Assembly (NCBI GenBank): GCA_016946835.1
Contig: JACVTC010000308.1
Coordinates: 1 to 50,527 of the forward strand
Length of the DNA: 50,527 nt
Source of the DNA: Neocallimastix lanati (nom. inval.)
Lineage: Eukaryota; Neocallimastigomycota; Neocallimastigomycetes; Neocallimastigales; Neocallimastigaceae
Direction: 5' to 3'
Below are positions 11,501-20,423 of this stretch, in pieces (the first letter of the stretch is position 1; each line of letters begins with the position of its first letter). Position numbers and translations under genes: made by a program. The notes under the pieces were generated by a model. That model worked only from the letters and a program-made list of their open reading frames with translations. It was not told the origin of the DNA and ran no database searches.

Positions 11501-12568
11501 AAAGTACAACATAGCCGTGGGCTCGCTTTGGTAATACTTCTGGTGTCTACCAAAGTACCTTTTTAACCTGTCAATAAATGATTCTACATCTCCATTTTCA
11601 CCATTGAACATCGGGATGTCTCGTTCGTACTCCACAGGGTACGCATCGGTCATAACCACATCTTCCATCGCACTTCTGGTCATTATAGGCGGCGTGAAGT
11701 GGTGATAACTACCGTATCTTGCTTCTTTAGTATCTATGTGTAGTGGGAAAGGTTTGCTTGTCGATGCCTGCTCCTTATTCTGAGCATCCAAAGCCAGCTT
11801 ACCCAGTCGTTCGATCTCCTGTTGCTGTACCTGGTTAATGGCCATTAGCTTCTCGATTTTTTCTTCAAGCTCATTCAAATGTGCCTTATCCCTTTCTTGG
11901 TTCGCATCCAAGAATTCCTCAATCTTGAACAATTTCTGACCTTTATCCTCTAGGTCTTGTTGTATTTGTTTTCCTTTTATCTGATCCGCATCCAGATAGG
12001 TTTCAATCTTCTTGATTTCAGCTTTAACAGCGGCCTCTTTATCTTTACTTTCAGCAAGTTGCTGACTTAGATACGCTTGTACCTTTTGAAGCTCTAGCAC
12101 ACTAGCTTGGCTACTAGACTCCTCGTCTTCCACACGCCTCTCAACCTCTCCAAATCGTTGGTCCACCGCGGGGATAAAGTTGCTTAGTTCGGCTTCAATT
12201 TTAGCGAATCTCATTTCACTTTGGTTCTGCATCTGTTCTATCATTGCAGCCGTCTGTTGCTGAGTGCTTATCATCATGCTCTTAAAGTCCTCCATCTGCT
12301 TACTCAGCAAAGCAGCAAAGTCCATCGCTCCAGCATTAACATTTTTGCTTGAACTTTCTCCTTGGTTAGTTCCTGGCCTACTGGCTTCAGGTTTACTAGC
12401 CTCAGGTTGACTCTTCTCAGGCGCCGCAGCTGGTTTAGGTTTGGAAGCAGCTGGTTTCTCAGGAGTAGTAGTCATTTTCTTGTCTCCTGTATTTTGGCGT
12501 CGAGATGGAGGTGCTTCTACAGGCGTAGGGCTACTCTCTGCAGTCACGCTGCCCACCGAACTCTTCAA
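8567..12568 (-). CDS. Element B gag-protease-RT-RNase H polyprotein
   Basis: 1333 residues. In order: a Pro/Ala/Lys-rich N-terminus, a Gln/Glu/Lys-rich stretch likely to be coiled coil (about 95-260), a gag capsid region (about 310-480), a basic Asn-rich linker without a CCHC knuckle, a retropepsin motif VLYDTGSQ (about 620), RT with GELRLCMDYRK (about 967) and VYLDDIVVYS (about 1066), and RNase H FVECDASNYAIGG (about 1215). It ends at GKKNGKASPLKS where relatives read GKxDxLSR, so a small deletion caused premature termination. A start at the later MTTTPEKP is also possible. The first residues are next to the C junction, so the natural N-terminus is uncertain. Confidence 0.85.
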   Translation of the reverse strand: MKSSVGSVTAESSPTPVEAPPSRRQNTGDKKMTTTPEKPAASKPKPAAAPEKSQPEASKPEASRPGTNQGESSSKNVNAGAMDFAALLSKQMEDFKSMMISTQQQTAAMIEQMQNQSEMRFAKIEAELSNFIPAVDQRFGEVERRVEDEESSSQASVLELQKVQAYLSQQLAESKDKEAAVKAEIKKIETYLDADQIKGKQIQQDLEDKGQKLFKIEEFLDANQERDKAHLNELEEKIEKLMAINQVQQQEIERLGKLALDAQNKEQASTSKPFPLHIDTKEARYGSYHHFTPPIMTRSAMEDVVMTDAYPVEYERDIPMFNGENGDVESFIDRLKRYFGRHQKYYQSEPTAMLYFIEDHLQGTAKKWYQMDEVFKQRDDPQPQRLMDRLLKEFKSERTLEEVKTAMLKLRHDWGKAYEYLSEFNRLSRILQLTDETKRLLLVQQVRPSVREAFYDLPAEKQTLEDYVTCLRRCDTFPADYKDDYLERYEYNRERKIAIMALLGMMDPRRPSKDIEAKRRRNSDNRRGDKRDFSRKEPTKQNNYDKNKKDGYNHNSGKDFSTRPSEKQNYYKDSRTSSNNPIPKTALLMQAGSEYEVFVPEAKISNLRTKEGLQDLNVLYDTGSQINMIHPQLAKEMGLKTEDRPLTFTTAAGKVLIPQVTEEFQIKIKLVEERTGKVKWYDFNTRCRLAEAMPRTIILGSRFMDRHLIYRKIDVHDQQPKVYKIDGERPGLPDVDSPEECAGESIYMVQFPEEREEAVQKEIQPTARITKIINQVIDNQKLKDTVYELTRQYYRDRGIEYTMDYYDYLVDYDKWADWFKVQKTKNLKESEINKNPTESSAQKDSQTKDHLAMITQEDSVAETIRKVGLEKLLSIGEIIDKYYGDLTEAFNEEIAETLPEHRPYDCKIELEPDAPLYKGAIYPTSPKEEKALKEYIDENLAKGFIRRSESPAGYPVLFVLKKSGELRLCMDYRKLNQWTKRNAYPIPRISAVFEAMKGAVVFSKFDLKSAYNLVRIREGDEYKTAFNTKFGHFEHLVMPFGLTNAPAVFQSFVNDVFSEDIGKYCQVYLDDIVVYSKTLEEHVEHVRTILKKLIQHKLVAKMSKCELHKLKISFLGHVVSKDGVETDPEKIKAVAEWPQPENIKQMQSFLGFCNYYRNFIKNFSEIAKPLFKMTSKKEKFEWSEEGLAAFHKLKEMLTSPPVLAYPDHEKQFFVECDASNYAIGGVLSQKGDDGTLHPIYYYSKTLSKAEVNYSITEKELLAIKTAFTEWRHLLQGAKHKIIVYSDHRNLLFATKPQLLTPRQIRWQELFATYWFEIVYRPGKKNGKASPLKS

Positions 12569-12572
12569 AGAA
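12569..12572. other. Head-to-head junction of truncated elements B and C
   Basis: To the left is minus-strand B gag. To the right, from about 12573, the plus strand translates to TTPKISGAVDN, alignable with the pol N-terminus of F. Neither element has its 5' LTR here. The exact breakpoint is uncertain by about 15 bases. Confidence 0.65.
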
Positions 12573-15500
12573 CCACTCCTAAAATTTCAGGTGCAGTGGA
12601 TAATATGTGTGCTACTACAATAATAACGAACAATATAGATCATACATATAAAAGTAAACATCATGAACCACAAGAAGATGATATTGCTATGGTTGATGTA
12701 ATAGTAGATGGAGTTCGTGGTAAGGCTTTAATAGATTCATGTAGCAACTTAAGTATTATCACAAAGCAATTTTTAGATAAATTACCTTATCAGTATGAAC
12801 CTATAGGAGTTAGTGCAGGACGAATACGTTTAGCAACAATGAATGATGATTACTCAGAAGATGTGTTAATCAAAGTTCCCGTAAAAATTAATGAACTAGA
12901 ACTACTTGTTACGTGTAGAATTATAGACAAGGAGGATCCATTCTATGATATATTAATCAACCTCAAAACTCAAATTGATAACCAGTTATTTATACATCCA
13001 ATTAGATATAGTCTTTGTCGATTTAATGATCAAGGTTTAATTGAAGAAATTGCACCTATTAATAATGAATATGATGACGAAGAAAAATTATTATGTGTAA
13101 TCAAAGCATTGAATCACCAAGAAGCTAAGCAACAATTGAAAACGATTGAAGGATTACCACCCATAAAATATATATATGACACAGTTTTTCAAAGTACAAT
13201 TAATTCAAATTATAGAGAAGCTATTACTAAATTACTTGAAGAATATATTGATATAATTGCAACTTCTTCTGAAGAATTAACACCTTCAGATTTATCACCA
13301 CACAAAATTATTCTTAAGGAAGGAGTTAAACCTATTAAACAAAAATTTTATAGACTTAGTAAATTAAAAACAGATATCTTAAAAGAAGAATTAACCAAAC
13401 TCATATATAAACGATTAATTGAACCTTCATGTTCAGAATGGTCATCACCAGTAGTACTTGTGCCTAAAAAGAACGGTAAATGGCGCCTGTGTATTGACTA
13501 TAGGAAAGTAAATGAAGCAACTAAGAAGGATTCTTATTCTTTACCAAATATTGAGGAAATTTTTGATAGCTTAGATGGAGCAAAAATCTTCTCAACATTA
13601 GATCTTTATTCCGGTTATCATCAAATATTAATGGATGATAGTGTTGAAATCACTACCTTTACAACTAAGTTCGAAAACTACCAATTCAAGGTAATGCCCT
13701 TCGGTTTAACAGGTGCTCCAGCTACATTCCAAAGAGAAATGAACCGTATACTATTTCCCTTAATAGGAAAATGCGTCTATAACTTTATAGATGATATTTT
13801 AATCTACTCAAGAACTGAAGAAGAACACCTAGAACATCTTAAACAAGTCTTAGAAATATTCAAGGAACATAAGTTAAAAATCAATATCGAAAAGTGTTCT
13901 TTCATGCAAACTGAAGTAGAAGTACTTGGACATAAAGTATCCTCAGAAGGTTTAAGTCCATTGGAAAACAAAGTTGAAGCTATTAAAGAATGGAAGGCTC
14001 CCTCTAACATTCATGAACTTCGATCATTTTTAGGAGCCATTGGATATTATAGAAATTTTATTAAGGACTTTGCAAAAGTTACTGCTCCTCTCTGCACTCT
14101 ATTAAGAAAAGGTATTAAGTTTGAATGGAAAAAGGAACAAGAAGAAAGTTTTAAAATTCTTAAGGAAAGATTAATCAATTCCCCAATATTAAGATTTCCT
14201 AGATTTGATAGAGAATTTATTATAAGAACAGATGCTTCCTATGATGGAATAGGCGGTGTGCTTTTACAAAAGGATGATGAAACTGGAAAGGAGCATCCAG
14301 TTCATTATATTAGTAGAAGTTTATCTAAATCGGAAAAGAATTATGGAATTACGGATCTAGAAGGTGCTGCTCTAATTTACTGTATTAATAAATTAAAATC
14401 TTATATTATGGGAAATCCTAAGCAAACTATAGTATATACAGATCATAGACCATTAATCGGATTACTTAAAAGTAAGGAACCACAAAATTCTCGTCATACT
14501 AGATGGTGTTTGACTGTCAGTATGTTAGGAATTGATTTACGATATGAAACTGGAAAGAATAATGTTGTCGCAGATGCTTTATCAAGAATGAAAAATGAAA
14601 AAGAAAAAGTTGTCTTAACAACACAAATTATCAAGGAACAAGATGAAAACCTGCTTTCAAGAACCATTAAGGAATTTATTGAAGAAAAATTTACGACAAT
14701 TGATGGTGTGGACTACTTTGTTGATGGCAATAATTATAGAAAATTAGTTACAGATACAAAAGAAAAACTTCAATTAATTTTTCAAGCACACAGTATAGGA
14801 CACGAAGGCTATTACAAGACATACCAACGTTTGAAAAAGAGCTACTATTGGAACAATATGGTTAATGACATTAAGCGAATTATAGGTAAATGTGAAAAAT
14901 GTCAATTAAATAAATCTCAACCATACCCTGAACCAACGGAAGATAAACCAACTGAAGTGGAAGGACCATTTACACACTTAGGATTGGACATTATAGGACC
15001 TCTAAGTAAAACCAGAAATAATAATCAATATATAATCGTTGTGGTTGATTATTTTACTAAATGGGTTGAGGCAGAGCCCACTGAAAATGTTACTTCTCAG
15101 GATGTGATAAAATTTTTAATTAATGTATTTGCTCGACACGGTGTACCTCAAATTATCACTATTGATAATGGAACACAATTTACATCAGATATGACAAAAA
15201 TCTTCCTTGATTTATATGATGTATATGTTAAATTTATCACTCCATATCATCCTGAAAGCAATGGTTTAGTTGAGAATCGTAATAAAGAAATTGGAAAATT
15301 ATTACGATTACTAGGACAACAACACAAAGAATGGGATGAAATTTTACCATCTGCACTTTGGGCTTTAAGAACTACTAAAAACTCAATCACCAACCATTCA
15401 AGTTTTGAATTAGTTTATGGAAGGGAGGACCAACAACCTTTTGACATTGCTGCCAGACCAACTAAGGGTATAAATAAGTCTTCTGACGAAATTCTACTGG

Positions 15501-15808
15501 AAAAATTTGTATCACACTACCAATGGGTAATGGAGGTCGCATCTAATATCAAAAATGCTTCGAAATATTGGGCTACTAGGAGAGAAGAAAAGACCAGTAT
15601 GAATCAAGCTAAAAGAATAAAACCAGGTGATTTAGTACTAGTAAGAAACTTTAATCGAACTAAATTAGAACCTTACTTTGTTGGACCTATGAAAGTGGTA
15701 AAGAAACAATTCAATACAGTCACTTTAGCTGATCCTGCTACTAATATACAAATGAATCGTAATGTTCATTTGAAAAATATTGTCAAGTTTAACTCAGCTT
15801 CTACCTAG
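12573..15808 (+). CDS. Element C pol: protease-RT-RNase H-integrase (N-terminally truncated)
   Basis: The frame opens at 12362, but 12362-12572 is antisense to B gag, so the genuine part starts near 12573 with no start codon of its own. Domains: protease with LIDSCSN at 12730 (Cys where retropepsins have Gly), RT with GKWRLCIDYRK at 13475 and FIDDILIYS at 13787, RNase H with IIRTDASYDG at 14226, HHCC module at 14800-14905, and the DDE residues in LGLDIIGP, TIDNGTQF and HPESNGLVENRN. The tail reads GPMKVVKKQFNTVTLADP then RNVHLKN, without a chromodomain. All catalytic residues of RT and integrase are present, but gag and promoter are missing, so it is not autonomous. Confidence 0.85.
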
Positions 15809-15817
15809 CTTGAGTCT

Positions 15818-15826
15818 TAGCGGGGG
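15818..15826 (+). other. Polypurine tract of element C
   Basis: AGCGGGGGC just after the pol stop; the same motif is found in F (42533-42540, minus strand). Confidence 0.7.
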
Positions 15827-16618
15827 CATCTTAATACAGAATGAACAAATAATACTAATTGTGCTAGAATAATATAAATTATTCTAACCTTATAGATTAT
15901 TCTATTCTATATAATTGGAACTTTCCAATATTCTTCAAATATTACTAAATAGAAATCTTAAGTTAATAAATCACTAATTAACTTATAATTCCTCTTTGAA
16001 TTATCGATCCGATTCCATTATAATGTATTAAAAATCTTTAGCCAAGAATATTGTCCTTGCCCACTTAATATATTAATATTATATTTCTTTTGTATTATGT
16101 TATATTGAAAATAATCAAATCTATTTAATTAGTTATTAAAATTTTCGTTATCAATTTAAATTTATTTTTAATTACTAAATTTAACTAAACCACAATAAAA
16201 TATTCTGTATAATCTCTTTATTTTTATTTTATATATATTAGTATTAAACTATTATTAAATAATTAATAATTCAATAATATATAACTACTATTTATAACAA
16301 TAATATTATTAACTAAAATAATAATTCAATTTCAATTTAAATGTTTTATTTATAAAAATAATTAGTAATTAGTTTATTAAAAAAATAGTTAGGCTTTACA
16401 AATTTTAATTTGATAAAAAAATATAAATACATGTAATTTTAGTGAAATAAAATATAATCAATAACTTTCTTTTTATTAAATAAATAATTATATTATTATT
16501 TTTCTTTTATAAATTTAAATAAATAAATATTGATTTTAAAACAAATTATTTTTTTTATTGTAATTTTATTATTTGTGTTAATTATTATTATATTCCTAAA
16601 ATTATATGAACCATACCA
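15827..16618 (+). repeat. Possible degenerate 3' LTR of element C
   Basis: After the polypurine tract the sequence begins TTAATACAGAATGAA, loosely like the F LTR start TGATAAAGAATGAA. GAACCATACCA near 16608-16618 resembles the F LTR end GAACCATAACA and is followed at once by TGTTGATAAAAG. No second copy is available, so the limits are speculative. Confidence 0.3.
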
Positions 16619-17653
16619 TGTTGATAAAAGATGAAATTTATAATTTAAAATTAATTAATAAACTAAAATTAATAATTTATAATAATAATTTACTAAACTA
16701 TAAAATTATAAATAATTATTATAAAAAGTTAGTATTTTCAAATAAAATTTTAAGATTAATAAAAGAACAATGTAAATTTAAATAATTAATATAGAAATTA
16801 AATTTAAATAATTTTATTATGTAAAATATATTTTATTACATAAATATTTGTTATTATTTGATATAATTAGTAAATAGTTATTTTATTTTAAAGACTTAAA
16901 ACTAATTCTTTTTTTTTTAAAATAGAAAATAAGACTTTAAATAGAATTAAAATAGTAATACTTTTTCTTTTTTTAATATTTCTAAAAGATATAAATAGTA
17001 ATTAAATTAGATAGTTAATTATATAGTTTAATCTTAACGAAAATTATAAAAACATGTAATAATTCTTATTTAAAAGAACAACATTTTTGTTAACATTTTT
17101 GTTTATCAAAACTTGTTCAATAAATACTTATTTTATCTTATTTAAATTTAAAAGTATTTATTTAATATTATAAATTTAAAATTTAATAAAAATTAATATT
17201 TAAAAATTAAATAAAATTTATGTATTAAAATAACTTCATTGTTTCTAATAAATCAATTTTAAAAGGTTTTATAATAAAATATATTTTAATTATCTTAAAA
17301 TTTATAACTTTGATAAAGAGTTATTAATAAACTAAAGTAAGTTATTAATAATTTCTTATCATTGTTTTTGTGTAAGAATCTATAATTATTTTTAACAAAA
17401 TAATTATATTTTCTTAGTTAGGTTATAATTAATATAACTTTTATTTAACTCATATTTCATTTATACAATTAATTATAATTAATAATTTATTTAATTATAT
17501 ATTAAAATTTTATTTAGTTTAATATTAAAAATTTATTTAATCAAATAATTTTTATACATTTAAAATAATATTAAATTTATTTAATTATTCACTTAATTAT
17601 TAAATTTATTAGTTTTAGTTTTCTCTCACTTATTAAATCATAAACTAAAACAC

Positions 17654-17716
17654 TATTCTGTATTTTATCATGTATTCTGTATTCTATCATGTATTCTGTA
17701 TTGTATTAATCATGTA
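17654..17716. repeat. Three imperfect 19-bp tandem repeats
   Basis: The unit TATTCTGTATTNTATCATG occurs three times in a row, the last copy slightly longer. Confidence 0.7.
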
Positions 17717-18046
17717 TTTTATTATTAATGTATTGTTTTATATTTTTTATGTAAAGTTCTATAAAATAGAACTAAATAGATTAAATTTTAAATTTTATGA
17801 TCGAAATAATTTTCATTATTTTATTCTTTTATTTTCGATCATTATATTAGATTAAGTAATCGGTTAATTAAGATTTTTCCAATTACTTCTTAAAAGTAAT
17901 CGGTTTTACTTAATTAATGCGACGATCGATATGGATAGAATATCGATCAAAAAACTTATCTAGGTTTTTCTTCTAGTCTTTTCCTAGATAAGAGATTTGT
18001 TAAGATTAGAACCCCTTTTGATTTTAACCTTATTTTGACAAAAAAG

Positions 18047-18086
18047 TATAAATAAGGCTCTTGAGTTCTCTTTGAGAAATCAAGAG
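18047..18086 (+). promoter_or_regulatory. TATA box plus hairpin, likely promoter of an LTR remnant
   Basis: TATAAATA at 18047-18054 is followed by CTCTTGA (18058-18064) pairing with TCAAGAG (18080-18086), with an inner TTCTC/GAGAA stem. The same TATA-then-hairpin layout is found in LTR I and LTR H. Confidence 0.45.
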
Positions 18087-18655
18087 TTATTATTATAACA
18101 ATTATAATATAATAATAATAACAATAAGTTTTAACATTTAAAATTTTTAATAAAAAATAAAACAAATTATTTTAATAAAACAAATTTTATAATTAAAACT
18201 TTTCCTTATCAATTTTAGTGTTTCGTCTATTATAATTCGTTATAATAAACTCGATAATTAGAAAGAACCATAGGTAAGTATGATTCTTTTCTAAACCTTT
18301 AATATTAGCAGTTAGAGCTAATATTAATGATTAATAATTTAATTATAATTTTTTAATTAAATTATTACACACAATGTTGAGGTTCATATTAGAAAAGGAG
18401 TGTGAACATTAAATAAATAGATAAATTAAATAACTATTAAATTACACTAAAAGAATTTATCATTGCACATTATAAATTTTATTTAAAGAACTATTATTAA
18501 AAATATTTATTATTTATAAATTATATAATTATTTTATTGTTAAAAATACTTTATTAATATTAATATTTATTTTCATAACAATATGGGAAACCTTTCAATT
18601 ATTATTCCTAATTCATTTTTTTTTTTTTTTTACTATTTCTAATTCTTTTCTTAGA

Positions 18656-18667
18656 AAGGCCCCCTTC
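18656..18667 (-). other. Orphan polypurine-tract-like motif
   Basis: Minus-strand TGAAGGGGGCCT, like the tracts of C, D and F, but with only about 240 bp between it and element D. It may be a relic of a deleted element. Confidence 0.25.
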
Positions 18668-18905
18668 ATAAAATAATATGGATAATACATATTTTATATT
18701 ATTTAATTACATTATTAAAACCAATCACATAAATTAATTAATTACATAAATTTAATATAAAAAATAATAAAATATAACTAATATAAAAATTATTAATATA
18801 GAATATAAGAAAATTATTAATAGTAAAGAATATAATAATATATTTTTATATAATAAATTATTAAAAATTTAATTAAAAATATCATTATTATTCTATTCTT
18901 TATCA

Positions 18906-18910
18906 ACAAC
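18906..18910. repeat. Target-site duplication ACAAC left of element D
   Basis: ACAAC here matches 32833-32837 right of D. The terminal A may belong to the LTR, leaving CAAC. Confidence 0.75.
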
Positions 18911-19272
18911 TGGTCCATTACATCGAACTCCTAATTTATTTAAGGTAAATATTCTAATATTCCAAATAATACACAATAATTTATTATTATTAAAATATTT
19001 AATTATTTTCTCAATTATTATTTTATTTAATTATCTCTTTATTTATTATAAAATTTTAAATCTTAATTTCTCTTGATCTCAATTTCCCCAAATTGAGATC
19101 TCACTAAATCTCGAAATTATTTTTTTATTTTTTTTTATTTTTAGTTAAACTATTTAACCTCTATTTTTAAATTAAATTATTTCTAATTTCTATATATTTT
19201 AAAAATTTAATACATTAAATTTTTGTACAACTTTACACTATATTTAAAATTATTAATATTTATTTTCCACTC
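18911..19272 (-). repeat. Element D 3' LTR, first part
   Basis: Begins TGGTCCATTACATCG and is repeated at 31457. Cut by element H after CACTC. Confidence 0.9.
19268..19272. repeat. Target-site duplication CACTC of element H (left)
   Basis: CACTC recurs at 26058-26062 immediately after H. Confidence 0.9.
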
Positions 19273-20045
19273 TGTAAAGATATTATTAATATCTTTATAA
19301 ATTTTAATTAAATTTAATCATAAATTTAAGTAAAATTGAAATAAATCTATTAAAAATCACGTGTATAAAATTATTGCAAATAATTTTATACAAAACTTCG
19401 ACTTCTTCCCAATCATATTAATAAATTAAAAATTTCTCTTGTGAAACTAGTAATTGAAAATCATTTCTTTTTATGTAATTTAATTTAAATAATAAGAGTT
19501 AAGGTTTTTTACAAGATAAATTAACAACATGAAACTATGCAATTAGTCATGTTGAAACTTGCGGCATTTTATGCTAAAATCATATTAAATAATTATGACA
19601 ACTTTTATATTAATTTTAAATAGAAAATATAATAAGAATTTATTAATAATATTTAAATAATAAATAAATAATAAATGAGCTCGATTGAAATTGTTTATAT
19701 TTATTTTAGTTATTAATTATAATTCTCTTTATTTAGTAATAGTTAATTATTTATTATTAGTTTAGGTTAGTATTGTTTTTAAATAAATAGTTAGATAATA
19801 TAATTCAATAGGAATTATATATTCTAAATGTAATAAGATAAAAATATAAATAGTTAACCAAATTTCATGTATTTTAATCGATGTAATTGTTATTAACGAT
19901 TTATTGTTAATAACACTAATAATTAATAAAGATTATTTTAAAATCTAAATATAATAAAACTTATTTGTTTATAAAACATTTTTGTGTTATTTAGTGTTAT
20001 TATAATTTTTGACTTATAATCTATTTTTTAAATCAAAACTTTATA
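19273..20045 (+). repeat. Element H 5' LTR (773 bp)
   Basis: Starts TGTAAAGATATT, ends ACTTTATA. It contains a TATA box (19845-19852) and a 9-bp hairpin (19889-19897 with 19906-19914) about 40 bases further on. Confidence 0.92.
19845..19914 (+). promoter_or_regulatory. Element H LTR promoter: TATA box and downstream hairpin
   Basis: TATAAATA is followed by GTTATTAAC, an 8-base loop, then GTTAATAAC. The hairpin would lie near the 5' end of the transcript. Confidence 0.5.
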
Positions 20046-20423
20046 ATAACAATTACCTTTTTCTCTCAATAAAATACGTTATAAGTCAAGATTATAACAC
20101 GTGATACGTTAACAGTGGCTTGTGTGTGGCTTGATTCAAAATATTTTTTTACCAGTTTTAGATTATTGCTACCAGTTTCAGAATATTGCCACCAGCTCTA
20201 TAATATTGCTACCGAAATTACAATTACACGTCTTAGAACAAGATTCGAAAAACCATAAACCTTTAATATTTTAATTTATAACGTTTCGTTTACTCGACAG
20301 CACCGCTTCAAAGGATAGAGCTAGATCGACTAGATGAAAAAACGTTATAGTTTGAAATATTTATTTGTTTGATATTTTTGTTAAAGAAATTGCAAAAATT
20401 TAAGTCAATTTAAAATAATCAAA
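20046..20423 (+). other. Element H leader
   Basis: About 380-430 bases between LTR and gag. There is no TGG primer site next to the LTR. Instead TTGACTTATAA in the LTR (20009-20019) pairs perfectly with TTATAAGTCAA (20079-20089) across the boundary, which could place the priming region in a loop. Confidence 0.5.

Larger units (their letters stand above)
6422..12568 (-). mobile_element. Element B: Ty3/gypsy chromovirus, 5'-truncated
   Basis: Minus-strand element with 3' LTR material at 6422-6932, a polypurine tract at 6937-6944, and gag to integrase from 6958 to 12568. The 5' LTR, primer site and leader are missing: coding sequence stops at a junction with element C near 12568-12573. It is noticeably less AT-rich than its neighbours. 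Confidence 0.8.
12573..16618 (+). mobile_element. Element C: F-family Ty3/gypsy retrotransposon, 5'-truncated
   Basis: Plus-strand copy related to element F across protease, RT, RNase H and integrase, with the same GCGGGGGC polypurine tract. The 5' LTR, leader, gag and the first roughly 290 pol residues are absent. The right boundary (about 16618) is only a guess from an LTR-end-like GAACCATACCA. Confidence 0.7.
16619..18905. other. AT-rich non-coding stretch, probable LTR debris
   Basis: No credible coding region on either strand. It holds 19-bp tandem repeats (17654-17716), a TATA box followed by a strong hairpin (18047-18086), an orphan polypurine-like tract (18656-18667, minus strand), and an end TTTATCA at 18905. 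That end reads TGATAAAGAAT on the minus strand, the same first eleven bases as the F LTR. The last part is therefore probably the edge of another minus-strand LTR, placed next to D by ACAAC. Confidence 0.5.

Noticed and set aside
12362-12572. N-terminal extension of the C pol frame
   Set aside because: This stretch is the complementary strand of B gag; homology to F starts only at about 12573.
18269-18280. GGTAAGTATG as a splice donor
   Set aside because: Matches a consensus donor, but I found no acceptor or coding exon to pair with it.
16619-18905. Host gene between C and D
   Set aside because: Only short, low-complexity frames on both strands; no domain, start context or splice pattern I could support.
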